64,000 nt of DNA, taken from contig CAVDQG010000001.1 of the NCBI GenBank assembly GCA_963611165.1, positions 1-64,000 of the forward strand. Direction: 5' to 3'. The position numbers and the translations under genes are program-made. The notes beneath the pieces are model-generated. The model saw nothing but the letters and a program-made list of their open reading frames with translations, was not told the origin of the DNA and did not search any database. Numbering within the stretch: position 1 is the first letter of the stretch; each line of letters starts with the position of its first letter. Shown in pieces: positions 8,495 to 16,275 of the stretch. This DNA comes from SIG603 sp963611165. Its GTDB lineage: Bacteria; Bacillota; Clostridia; Oscillospirales; Acutalibacteraceae.

Positions 8495-9106
8495 TCAAAA
8501 ATCTTCGAAATCAAAGGAGCTCATACCCTCTCGAATTTCATCAAAGCTGTAGCCGTATCTTTGAAGTGCCGAAACAGCCCTTCTCTTTATTTTTTCATCG
8601 TCGGCAAAGCCACGATATTTCTTTTCGAGAAGCATTTTTATCTTCTCGATCGGTTCGTCCTCGTATTCTTCGATAACCTCGTCGATTATCTCGGGGGAAA
8701 TTCCCTTAATTCTGAGCTCCTGAACCACCCGTCTTTTGCCGAATTTCTTAACAGAAAAAAGCTGACGCACAAAGACCCGGGCAAACTCTCGATCGTCGAT
8801 AAGACCTAACTCTTCCATACGATCTGCCGTCTGCTCGGCTGTTTCCTTTGACGCCACCTCGCTCACCTTGTCGATGAGCTCTTTTTTGCTTCTCGCCCTG
8901 TATTCAAGAAGATACAGAGCCTTTTCCGAGGCTCTGTGTGCTTCCGATTTTTTAATAAGCCCGAAAAGCTCCTCGTCAGTGAGGCTTTGACCTGTCTTTA
9001 TGCCGTTCGCCTCCAGCGTGAATGTATCGAGCTTCATGGCTTCCTCACCGTCAATATAAAGCTGAGAAAGCCCCTTTCTTCTCGTTCTTATATCCGTTAT
9101 GAGCAT
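8495..9106 (-). CDS. recX: Regulatory protein RecX
   Basis: A 203-residue modulator that binds RecA and limits its filament. The helical RecX repeats show as ALYLLEYRARSKKELIDKV, ARVFVRQLFSVKKFGKRRVVQELRIKGI and KIKRRAVSALQRYGYSFDEI. The ATG overlaps the recA stop as TGATG, so translation is probably coupled to recA. Length is normal for Firmicute RecX. Confidence 0.93.
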   Translation of the reverse strand: MLITDIRTRRKGLSQLYIDGEEAMKLDTFTLEANGIKTGQSLTDEELFGLIKKSEAHRASEKALYLLEYRARSKKELIDKVSEVASKETAEQTADRMEELGLIDDREFARVFVRQLFSVKKFGKRRVVQELRIKGISPEIIDEVIEEYEDEPIEKIKMLLEKKYRGFADDEKIKRRAVSALQRYGYSFDEIREGMSSFDFEDF

Positions 9107-10224
9107 CAGTCGTCAACGGTTATGTCAATATCTGCTGTGATTGTCGGCTGCTTTGGCTCTGCCTGAGGCGCAGGCGTCTCAACTTTCTTGACATCAGCGC
9201 CCTTAGGTTTATTCTCTTCGTCCTTCTTCGGGCCGTACTGCTCCAAAAATCTTGCTCTGACCTTTGTCTCAATCTCGTTCAAAAGCTCGGGATTGCTCTC
9301 GATAAGCTTCTTGGAGTTATCCTTGCCCTGTGCAAGTCTCTGTCCCTCGTAGCTGAACCATGCGCCCGACTTATGGATAATATCCATATCGATAGCCGCA
9401 TCCATGATTTCACCCATCTTGGAAATGCCCTCGCCGTACATAATGTCAAACTCTGCGACCTTGAACGGAGGTGCAACCTTGTTCTTGACAACCTTAACCT
9501 TTGTATGGTTACCGACTACCTCGCCGCCAACCTTAATGGACTCAACTCTTCTTACGTCAAGTCGAACGGAAGCGTAGAACTTAAGAGCACGACCGCCCGA
9601 TGTGGTCTCGGGGTTACCGTACATAACGCCGACTTTCTCACGAATCTGGTTGATAAAAATAGCAACGCAGTTAGACTTGGAGATTGCGCCCGTAAGCTTT
9701 CTCATTGCCTGTGACATAAGTCTTGCCTGAAGACCGACATGGCTGTCGCCCATCTCGCCCTCAATTTCTGCTCTTGGAACAAGTGCGGCAACAGAGTCAA
9801 CTACGATAACGTCGATAGCACCCGACGCAATAAGCTTCTCGGTGATTTCAAGTGCCTGCTCACCTGTATCGGGCTGAGCAACAAGAAGTGAATCGATATC
9901 AACTCCGAGGTGAGACGCATAAACCGGATCAAGTGCGTGCTCGACATCAATAAAAGCGGCATTTCCGCCAAGCTTCTGACCCTCTGCAACGCAGTGCAAA
10001 GCAAGCGTTGTCTTACCTGAGGACTCGGGGCCGTAAATCTCGATAATTCTTCCTCTGGGAAGTCCGCCTATACCGAGAGCCATATCAAGTGTGAGCGAAC
10101 CTGTGGAAATAGCCTCGACATTGAGTGCCTGAGTCTGTCCGAGACGCATGACTGCGCCGTCACCGAACTGCTTTCTTATCTGGGTAAGGGCACTTTCCAG
10201 CGCCTTGTTTTTTTCATCTGCCAT
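9106..10224 (-). CDS. recA: Recombinase RecA
   Basis: ATP-dependent strand-exchange protein and SOS co-protease. At 372 residues it shows Walker A GPESSGKTT (65-73), DVIVVDSVAALVPRAEIEG, the INQIREKVGVMYGNPETTSGGRALKFYASVR block and a Pro/Lys-rich C-terminal tail. The start ATG follows GGAGAATAAAAA. It leads the recA-recX-rimO operon. The 5' leader carries a strong hairpin and the promoter region a possible LexA site (listed separately). Confidence 0.98.
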   Translation of the reverse strand: MADEKNKALESALTQIRKQFGDGAVMRLGQTQALNVEAISTGSLTLDMALGIGGLPRGRIIEIYGPESSGKTTLALHCVAEGQKLGGNAAFIDVEHALDPVYASHLGVDIDSLLVAQPDTGEQALEITEKLIASGAIDVIVVDSVAALVPRAEIEGEMGDSHVGLQARLMSQAMRKLTGAISKSNCVAIFINQIREKVGVMYGNPETTSGGRALKFYASVRLDVRRVESIKVGGEVVGNHTKVKVVKNKVAPPFKVAEFDIMYGEGISKMGEIMDAAIDMDIIHKSGAWFSYEGQRLAQGKDNSKKLIESNPELLNEIETKVRARFLEQYGPKKDEENKPKGADVKKVETPAPQAEPKQPTITADIDITVDD

Positions 10225-10276
10225 TTTTTATTCTCCTATGTAATAACATGTTTGTATGTTTATTTTACGAAATCTT

Positions 10277-10306
10277 GATGTTCTCCCGTCTTGACGGGGG
10301 AACATC
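10277..10306 (-). other. Strong hairpin in the recA 5' leader
   Basis: GATGTTC plus a CCCGTC arm pairs with GACGGG plus GAACATC around a two-base centre. There is no T-run on the recA side, so it is not a plain terminator. It may stabilise or regulate the recA message. Confidence 0.7.
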
Positions 10307-10315
10307 TGTACTATG

Positions 10316-10344
10316 ATTATACTTGAAAGCGAGATAAAAAGCAA
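10316..10344 (-). promoter_or_regulatory. recA promoter
   Basis: On the - strand TTGCTT (10339-10344) and TATAAT (10316-10321) are separated by 17 bp, about 92 bases before the recA start. Confidence 0.75.
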
Positions 10345-10363
10345 TAACTTTGACAAAATTTTT

Positions 10364-10377
10364 CGAACAATTGTTTT
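10364..10377. promoter_or_regulatory. Possible LexA/SOS box upstream of recA
   Basis: CGAACAATTGTTTT resembles the Gram-positive LexA consensus CGAAC-N4-GTTCG, with two mismatches in the right arm. It lies about 20 bp upstream of the -35 element, so direct promoter blocking is less certain. Confidence 0.45.
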
Positions 10378-10387
10378 TTCGCTTTCA

Positions 10388-10420
10388 TCATACACTATCG
10401 TCATACACTATCGTCATACA
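10388..10420. repeat. Short tandem repeat (13-mer, 2.5 copies)
   Basis: TCATACACTATCG occurs twice back to back and is followed by a partial TCATACA. It sits between the lipase stop and the recA promoter. Confidence 0.85.
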
Positions 10421-10471
10421 ACGCATGTTTATTCTACAATAAAAGAACCCACAAAGTCTACCACAAAATGC

Positions 10472-11377
10472 TCATCTTCCGAGAAAAGCCTTTAGATGTG
10501 GCATTTTTGCCATAGCATCATGAAATCCACGCTCGTAAATCTCTGTTAACTTTTCGGGATCACGCTCGAGTCTGTCTATTTCAAGGCTTGTTTCGGGGGC
10601 AATCACGAAGCATGTCCCCTTTTTTTCCTTGTCAGAAAGATAGAGAAGCTCGTTGTTATAAACAACGTGACGGTTTTTCATCGCATTGCCAAATTCCTTA
10701 TAGCCGTGGTAATGCGCCTTGACAAGAGGATAAACCGAGCTTTTCTTCTTTGTGAAATCTCTCGGCTGAGTTAAAACGACAACATTGTTTCTGTTGCCCA
10801 TTCTCTCGCTTTTCGCAAGCGGAAGAGAGTCCGCTACGCCGCCGTCAAGATACTTTTTGCCGCCTATCTCCACGGGACGGGAAAGAAGCGGAAGCGATGC
10901 GCTCGCTCTCACCTTGTCCACATCACGGATTAAATCTCTCACTGGCAAAAGCTCGGCTTTTCCCGTTTCAAGGTTCGTCACACAGGCATAGAGAGTTGCG
11001 CCGATTTGCTTATAAGCTTTGTTATTAATCGGATAAAGCTCCTCGGGGATTCTGTGATATATAAACTCCTCCGAGAAAAAATCACCCGTTTTCATAAGCA
11101 TTTTGTGACCGCAGTAATAGTCCTTGTCGATATGATCGATTATTACCTTTGCGCCTCTGCCGGCCTGCAAAGCGAGATAAGAGCAGGCATTGCAAGCCCC
11201 GGCTGAAACTCCGATGACACGGCTGAATACTATTCTTGCCTCCAAAAAAGCATCCAAAACTCCGCAGGTATATAAACCACGCATACCGCCACCCTCCAAA
11301 ACGAGAGCGGCGGTTGTCGTCAGCTTTATATCTTCGGGAAGCGGATTTCGTCTTAGCTTAACCGAGCTTTGCATCAT
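10472..11377 (-). CDS. Patatin-like phospholipase family protein
   Basis: A cytoplasmic serine acyl-hydrolase of the patatin/RssA-like family, 301 residues. The oxyanion loop EGGGMRG (28-34), nucleophile motif GVSAG (56-60, Ser58) and catalytic DGGVADSLP (around 175) give a complete Ser-Asp dyad. No signal peptide or membrane segment. The substrate is probably a phospholipid or lysophospholipid. Its ATG overlaps the fumarase-beta stop (ATGA), so the two are likely co-translated; a second ATG directly follows the first and either may be used. It ends a unit that begins with the VOC gene. Confidence 0.9.
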   Translation of the reverse strand: MMQSSVKLRRNPLPEDIKLTTTAALVLEGGGMRGLYTCGVLDAFLEARIVFSRVIGVSAGACNACSYLALQAGRGAKVIIDHIDKDYYCGHKMLMKTGDFFSEEFIYHRIPEELYPINNKAYKQIGATLYACVTNLETGKAELLPVRDLIRDVDKVRASASLPLLSRPVEIGGKKYLDGGVADSLPLAKSERMGNRNNVVVLTQPRDFTKKKSSVYPLVKAHYHGYKEFGNAMKNRHVVYNNELLYLSDKEKKGTCFVIAPETSLEIDRLERDPEKLTEIYERGFHDAMAKMPHLKAFLGR

Positions 11378-11901
11378 GAAAGAACATTTCCTCCGTTACA
11401 GTCAATCGCAACAATAAGCGGAAAATCTTCGAACTCGAGTTTTTTAACGGACTCGCATCCAAGATCCTCAAATGCGATAACCTCGCATGACTTTATGCAT
11501 CTTGCAGCAAGTGCACCCGCACCGCCGATAGCGCAAAGGTAAACTCCCTTATTGCGCTTGATAGCCTCGATTACTTCGTCACTTCTTTTTCCCTTGCCTA
11601 TCATGCACTTGAGTCCTCTGTCCATGAACTCGGGAGCGAATTTATCCATTCTCGAGCTTGTAGTGGGGCCGCAAGAGCCGATTGCCATTCCGGGCGGTGT
11701 CGGTGTGGGGCCGGCGTAATAAACGCTTGCATTCTCGAGGGGATAAGGAATGGGTTCGCCCTTGTCGAGCAATTCCTTGATTCTCTTGTGAGCGGCGTCT
11801 CTTGAAGTGTAGACCGTTCCGCTCAGAAGAATTCTCTGACCCGCCTTAAGCGTTGGGGCTACCTCTGCGATATCCCTTGTGTTTACTCTTAGATCGGACA
11901 T
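11374..11901 (-). CDS. fumB: Class I fumarate hydratase, beta (C-terminal) subunit
   Basis: The beta subunit of a two-subunit Fe-S fumarase/L(+)-tartrate dehydratase-type hydro-lyase (fumarate and water to malate). At 175 residues it covers the usual C-terminal domain: ILLSGTVYTSRDAAHKR, the PGMAIGSCGPTTSSRMD substrate-binding segment, IGKGKR and IGGAGALAA. The alpha subunit, which holds the Fe-S cluster and normally sits next to it, is absent from the window. The ATG has AAGGAGT eight bases upstream, inside the end of the VOC gene. Whether it pairs with an alpha subunit elsewhere or works on another substrate cannot be told. Confidence 0.9.
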   Translation of the reverse strand: MSDLRVNTRDIAEVAPTLKAGQRILLSGTVYTSRDAAHKRIKELLDKGEPIPYPLENASVYYAGPTPTPPGMAIGSCGPTTSSRMDKFAPEFMDRGLKCMIGKGKRSDEVIEAIKRNKGVYLCAIGGAGALAARCIKSCEVIAFEDLGCESVKKLEFEDFPLIVAIDCNGGNVLS

Positions 11902-11902
11902 A

Positions 11903-12289
11903 TCAGCACTCCTTGAAAAGCTCTATGTGCTCGCCGAGAGGGCCACGGAAGAATCCGATTCTTATCGGGAAATTCTCACCGAGAACCATATCTGTCGGCT
12001 CCATTGTTACCTCGTAACCGAGAGCTCTTACCTTCTCGATGTACTCATCTACATCGTCTGTAGCAAATGCGAGGTGGTTAAATGAGCCGTCTACGGGAGC
12101 ATTGTCAAGCTCGGGGTGGCAAACGATTTCCATAACGCTGTTGTCGCCGCATGAAAGCATGCAGTTCTTTCCGTCTGCCCAACTTCTCTTAACAGGGAAT
12201 CCCATAACGTCTCTGTAGAAAGAGATTACCTTCTCTAAATTCTCTTCGTTCGGATAAAGTGCGATGTGGTGTACTCCGTTGATTTTCAT
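11903..12289 (-). CDS. VOC (glyoxalase/bleomycin-resistance fold) family protein
   Basis: A 128-residue vicinal-oxygen-chelate protein with two beta-alpha-beta-beta-beta modules. Metal-ligand positions look intact: VHHIAL at the start, SVMEIV, FNHLAF and GEHIELF at the end. Members include glyoxalase I, methylmalonyl-CoA epimerase and thiol transferases; the sequence does not decide between them. The ATG at 12289 has ATGGAGG upstream and begins the conserved MKINGVHH; the longer in-frame start is rejected. It follows the ftsZ terminator closely with no room for a promoter, so it is probably expressed by read-through from ftsZ. Confidence 0.85.
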   Translation of the reverse strand: MKINGVHHIALYPNEENLEKVISFYRDVMGFPVKRSWADGKNCMLSCGDNSVMEIVCHPELDNAPVDGSFNHLAFATDDVDEYIEKVRALGYEVTMEPTDMVLGENFPIRIGFFRGPLGEHIELFKEC

Positions 12290-12314
12290 AACAATTCCTC
12301 CATAAGCTGATTTA

Positions 12315-12351
12315 CAAAAACATCTCCGATCTGAAAACAAACCGGAGATGT
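12315..12351 (-). terminator. Terminator after ftsZ
   Basis: On the - strand ACATCTCCG and CGGAGATGT form a 9-bp stem followed by TTTTTG, just after the ftsZ stop and 26 bases before the VOC start. Confidence 0.85.
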
Positions 12352-12361
12352 AAAATTTTGA

Positions 12362-13555
12362 TTACTTTCTGCCAAAAATAGACATAATATCTGTGAAGGT
12401 GGAATCCTCCTCGACATGCGGCTGTGGCTTTGCAGTCGGTGCGCTTGTCGGGACATCAGGTGTCTGAGTAGCTGTTCTGCCGCCTACATTGAATGTACCG
12501 ACATAGCTTGACTCGGACTCAGCCTTAGCTGCAGCTGCTGTCTGAGCAGGTGTAGCAGAAACAGACGGAACTGTCTTAGCAGCACTCTCGCCGTTCATGC
12601 CGCCAAAGCCTGTTGCGATAACAGTAACCTTGATCTCGTCTTCCATTGTCTCGTCAAATGTAGCACCCCAGATGATGTTTGCATCCTCGCTTGCTCTCTC
12701 TTTGATGAGGTTGGAAGCTGCGTCGATTTCCTCGAGCTCGATGTTCGGGGAAGACTTGATGTTGATGATAACACCCTTTGCGCCTGCGATAGCTGTCTCG
12801 AGAAGCGGGCTTGTGATAGCCTGAAGAGCAGCCTGCTCTGCCTTGTCCTTACCTGTAGCGGAGCCAACGCCCATGTGAGCGTAACCTGCATCCTGCATAA
12901 CGGACTTAACATCCTCGAAGTCGAGGTTAACAATACCCGGAAGCTGGATAAGGTCAGAAATAGACTGAACACCCTGACGAAGAACGTCATCAGCTACCTG
13001 GAATGCGTTAGCAAGTGTGATTTTCTGATCGGAAACAAACTTGAGTCTCTCGTTAGGAATAACAACGAGTGAATCAACATGCTGCTTTAAAGCCTCGATT
13101 GCCGCCTCAGCCTGATCCATTCTTCTCTTGCCCTCAAATGCGAAGGGCTTTGTTACGATACCTACTGTGAGAGCGCCCATGTCCTTTGCTACCTCGGCAA
13201 CAACAGGAGCTGCACCGGAACCGGTTCCGCCTCCCATACCTGCGGTAACGAATACCATGTCTGCACCCTTGAGGGTATCGGCAATTATATCTCTTGATTC
13301 CTCGGCAGCCTTCTGACCGTTTGCGGGGTTTCCGCCGGCACCTTTGCCGCCTGTTGTCTTTTCGCCAAGCTGAATTTTTGTCTGAGCCTGTGTGCGTGAG
13401 AGAGCCTGCTTATCAGTGTTCATGCAGATGAGCTCTACATACTGAACACCCTCCTCAGCCATACGGTTAACAGCGTTTCCGCCGCCACCGCCGACGCCGA
13501 TAACTTTTATAGTCTGGGCTGCTTCATCGAGCATATTATCAATTGCGAAAGGCAT
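12362..13555 (-). CDS. ftsZ: Cell division protein FtsZ
   Basis: Tubulin-like GTPase forming the division ring. The 397 residues include the GTP-binding glycine loops VIGVGGGGGNAVNRM (18-32) and the tubulin signature GGGTGSG (108-114), the T7-loop NLDFEDVKSVM and a variable Ala/Pro/Thr-rich linker. The C-terminal peptide EDSTFTDIMSIFGRK ends in a basic/hydrophobic tip, although the usual D/E-I-P-x-F-hydrophobic core is diverged. ATG with AAGGAGG upstream. It lies downstream of ftsQ but is separated by 247 bases carrying repeated GTAAAG boxes, so it likely has its own promoter. Confidence 0.98.
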   Translation of the reverse strand: MPFAIDNMLDEAAQTIKVIGVGGGGGNAVNRMAEEGVQYVELICMNTDKQALSRTQAQTKIQLGEKTTGGKGAGGNPANGQKAAEESRDIIADTLKGADMVFVTAGMGGGTGSGAAPVVAEVAKDMGALTVGIVTKPFAFEGKRRMDQAEAAIEALKQHVDSLVVIPNERLKFVSDQKITLANAFQVADDVLRQGVQSISDLIQLPGIVNLDFEDVKSVMQDAGYAHMGVGSATGKDKAEQAALQAITSPLLETAIAGAKGVIINIKSSPNIELEEIDAASNLIKERASEDANIIWGATFDETMEDEIKVTVIATGFGGMNGESAAKTVPSVSATPAQTAAAAKAESESSYVGTFNVGGRTATQTPDVPTSAPTAKPQPHVEEDSTFTDIMSIFGRK

Positions 13556-13612
13556 TGATATATTCCTCCTTAAATATAAACTTTTTATAATAAACCTTAG
13601 GGTATTTTCGGG

Positions 13613-13681
13613 GTAAAGTGAGTAAAGGCTTTTTGCTTTACATAATTTCAGCTTTACACATTTAATAATCTAACACTTTAC
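13613..13681. promoter_or_regulatory. Cluster of five GTAAAG boxes upstream of ftsZ
   Basis: GTAAAG occurs at 13613 and 13622 on the + strand and as its complement CTTTAC at 13636, 13652 and 13676. Start-to-start spacings are 9, 14, 16 and 24 bases. The ftsQ-ftsZ gap (13556-13802) holds no gene. A weak - strand promoter TTGAAA/TAGATT lies next to the last box. Confidence 0.55.
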
Positions 13682-13802
13682 ACCTCAAATTTCAAGTGTT
13701 TAGAGCGATTTTATAAAGATAATTTGCATTTTATTAACATCTTGCAAATCGGAAAAAGCTCTTCTTAACTGAAAAAACAGAGTTCTTTTCAAAAGAGACT
13801 TA

Positions 13803-15074
13803 TCAGAAATCGGGTATATCGTCACCGCGTGAATTTATGGTGCTTTCCTCTGTGCCCGATTCCTCCGACGAGGTGTAATCATCGTATCCGTCAGCATCGG
13901 AAACGGTCGTGTCATCTGTCGTGTCGGTTACCGTGCCGTCACCCGAAGAAGATTCACTTGAAGCCGTGTTTTCACTGTCCACGGCGTCAACTCCGTCAAC
14001 GATTCTTCCGGCACCGTCAAAGGTAAGCGTCCATTCTGTCTCGGAAGACGAAGCCGTTCCGTTCTCAACTTCTGACTGAGAAGTCGGATTGAAGTAAGCA
14101 CGGTTATTCTCCTTGGAAAGAGTGAGGTCAAGCGTGCCGTACTCCGTATCGGAAATTCCGCTGCCCATAACTATCTGCAAGCCAAAATTTAGCTTGTATC
14201 TCAAATCGCTGATACCGCCGATATTCATGAGAACTCTGCCGTCATAAAGAAGCTTAATGTTATAGACATCGCTTATATCTATTCTTGTAATCTTGCTTAT
14301 CTCATCGCCACGCTCATTGAGACAGGTGTTAATCTCCTCATAAGCCTGCTGCTGATATTCATCATTAAACTTCAGATAACCGTCATTGTCGGTTATTTCT
14401 CCGCCGACAAGCAAAATGGAGTTTGCCTCCTGCTCCGTTCTGTTGTCAAGAAGCTTTCCGTACTGGCTGATGTAGACATATCCGCCGTTGTACGCAATGC
14501 TGTATCTCACCGTTGCTTCTGTAATGCTTATCTCGGCAGTGGTAGGGAAAATTCTCCTGAGTTTGATTTTCTCTACATACGGATAAAGCGAATAGAGATT
14601 TTCTTCAATGCTCTTGGCGTTGACAAGCAGAAGGTTCTGCCCCTCGGCAACTCCCGTTGAAGCAATAACCTCGTTTGTATCATACTGAGTGACGCCGTTC
14701 ACCTTGATTACCTTAACTCGGCAAAAAGCTATCTCACACACGACAAGAGCGATTATCGCAATAAGCGTGAGTATTAGCGTGGCTCTTAGCTTATGAGACT
14801 TTTTCGGAGCGGAGAAGTCGTCAAATTCATCTTCGTCACCGTCATAACCGTAACCCTCACGAATCACAACGGAACCATCGTCTTCGTCGATGTATTCCTG
14901 ATAATCATCGTCCTCGTGCCTGACAACACGCCTTTTGCTTCTTCGCGCGGAATTCTCATTTCTTCCCACACGACTGCTCTTCTGACTTTCGGCGTACTGC
15001 TCTTCTGATTCAAACTCTGCCTCACCGTCAAGATCTTTCATGGCGGCGTCTCGGATTTTACCTATAAGTCCCAT
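13803..15074 (-). CDS. ftsQ: Cell division protein FtsQ/DivIB
   Basis: Bitopic divisome protein, 423 residues. The first ~90 are cytoplasmic and strongly charged (acidic with an RRSKRRVV basic patch). One membrane helix follows (about 95-115, TLILTLIAIIALVVCEIAF), then the POTRA domain (VKVIKVNGVTQYDTNEVIASTGV) and the FtsQ/beta domain. The C-terminal ~90 residues are a Ser/Thr/Glu/Asp-rich tail of low complexity, longer than in typical DivIB. ATG behind AAAGGAGG. It sits after murG in normal dcw order and links FtsL and the septal PBP to the ring. Confidence 0.92.
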   Translation of the reverse strand: MGLIGKIRDAAMKDLDGEAEFESEEQYAESQKSSRVGRNENSARRSKRRVVRHEDDDYQEYIDEDDGSVVIREGYGYDGDEDEFDDFSAPKKSHKLRATLILTLIAIIALVVCEIAFCRVKVIKVNGVTQYDTNEVIASTGVAEGQNLLLVNAKSIEENLYSLYPYVEKIKLRRIFPTTAEISITEATVRYSIAYNGGYVYISQYGKLLDNRTEQEANSILLVGGEITDNDGYLKFNDEYQQQAYEEINTCLNERGDEISKITRIDISDVYNIKLLYDGRVLMNIGGISDLRYKLNFGLQIVMGSGISDTEYGTLDLTLSKENNRAYFNPTSQSEVENGTASSSETEWTLTFDGAGRIVDGVDAVDSENTASSESSSGDGTVTDTTDDTTVSDADGYDDYTSSEESGTEESTINSRGDDIPDF

Positions 15075-15128
15075 GCTTCTCCCCTCCTTTCGTCAAAAAT
15101 ATTAATTTCAAATACTTTATGATTGATA

Positions 15129-16265
15129 TTATTCCTCGCTCGACTCTGTCATTCCTGCGGCTTTGAGAATTTCCTGATAAATTCTCTCGTTTGCATCGGG
15201 AATGCTCATTTCCTTTGCGTTTTTTCCGTAGCGTGCAATTGTCTCGGGGTCTGCCAAAATCTTATTTAACTCCTCTAAGAGCTTCTCGCCCGTGAGGTCT
15301 TTTTCCTCGATAATTTCTGCGGCGCCTCTGTTTACAAGTGCCATAGCATTATGGTACTGGTGATTTTCGGCAACATTCGGTGACGGGATGAGGATAGAGC
15401 CCTTGCCCATAGCTTCAATTTCTGTTAATGTTATTGCTCCCGAACGGCTTATAACAACATCTGCCGCCGCAAGGCAGTCAGCCATATTATTGATGTACTC
15501 GAGAACTCTTATCTGCGGATATGCGGAAACATCGAATCCGGCCTCCTTGAGAATCTCGGGATATTCGGTATTTCTTGTTCCGTAGCCGTGAATGTGCTGA
15601 ACCGTACCCTTCTCGGCGCTGTCCTTGAGAACAGTTATCATTGCGTTGTTAAGTGCTCCTGCACCGAGGCTTCCGCCGAAAGAAAGAACCATCGGTCTCT
15701 CGTCAAGACCAAGCTTTTTTCTTGCAGCCTCTCGGTCTGCCGCCAAAATTTCGGGACGAACGGGGTTACCCGTAACCACAACATTAACGCCCTCGGGAAG
15801 ATGCTTTCTTGCGTCCTCAACGGCAATCATAATAGTCTTGACGCTCTTTGCGAGCATCTTGACGGTAACTCCGGGGTAAGCATTTGACTCATGCACAACG
15901 CACGGAATGCCAAGCTTTGCCGCCTCACGAAGAACGGGGCCGCAAACATATCCGCCCGTACCGACACAGATGTCAGGCTTGAACTCCTTGATAATTTTCT
16001 TGGACTCAAGCGTAGAAGTGACAAGCTTATTAACCGTCTGAATATTTCTTACGATATTTGCGGGTGTGATTTTTCTCTGAAAGCCCGAGATGTGAATCGT
16101 CTTAATCTCGTAGCCTGCAGGCGGAACGAGCCTTTCCTCCATGCCGCCCTTGTTGCCGACAAAAAGTATCTCGGCATCAGGCTGTTTCATTTTAAGATAG
16201 CCGGCCGCCGCCAAAGCGGGATTGATATGACCTGCGGTTCCACCGCCGGAAAAAAGTACTCGCAT
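15129..16265 (-). CDS. murG: UDP-GlcNAc:undecaprenyl-PP-MurNAc-pentapeptide GlcNAc transferase MurG
   Basis: Adds GlcNAc to lipid I to make lipid II at the inner membrane face. The start is ATG at 16265 (MRVLFSGGGTAGHINP) with GAGG eight bases upstream; an in-frame TTG at 16283 would overlap ftsW and adds nothing conserved. GT-B fold motifs include GGGTAGHINPALA, GGYVCGPVLREAAKLGIPCVVHESN, VLSFGGSLGAGALN, and SRSGAITLTEIEAMGKGSILIPSP for UDP-GlcNAc. 378 residues, normal length. The ribosome binding site lies in the last codons of ftsW, so expression is coupled. Confidence 0.97.
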   Translation of the reverse strand: MRVLFSGGGTAGHINPALAAAGYLKMKQPDAEILFVGNKGGMEERLVPPAGYEIKTIHISGFQRKITPANIVRNIQTVNKLVTSTLESKKIIKEFKPDICVGTGGYVCGPVLREAAKLGIPCVVHESNAYPGVTVKMLAKSVKTIMIAVEDARKHLPEGVNVVVTGNPVRPEILAADREAARKKLGLDERPMVLSFGGSLGAGALNNAMITVLKDSAEKGTVQHIHGYGTRNTEYPEILKEAGFDVSAYPQIRVLEYINNMADCLAAADVVISRSGAITLTEIEAMGKGSILIPSPNVAENHQYHNAMALVNRGAAEIIEEKDLTGEKLLEELNKILADPETIARYGKNAKEMSIPDANERIYQEILKAAGMTESSEE

Positions 16266-16275
16266 ATTTTTTACC

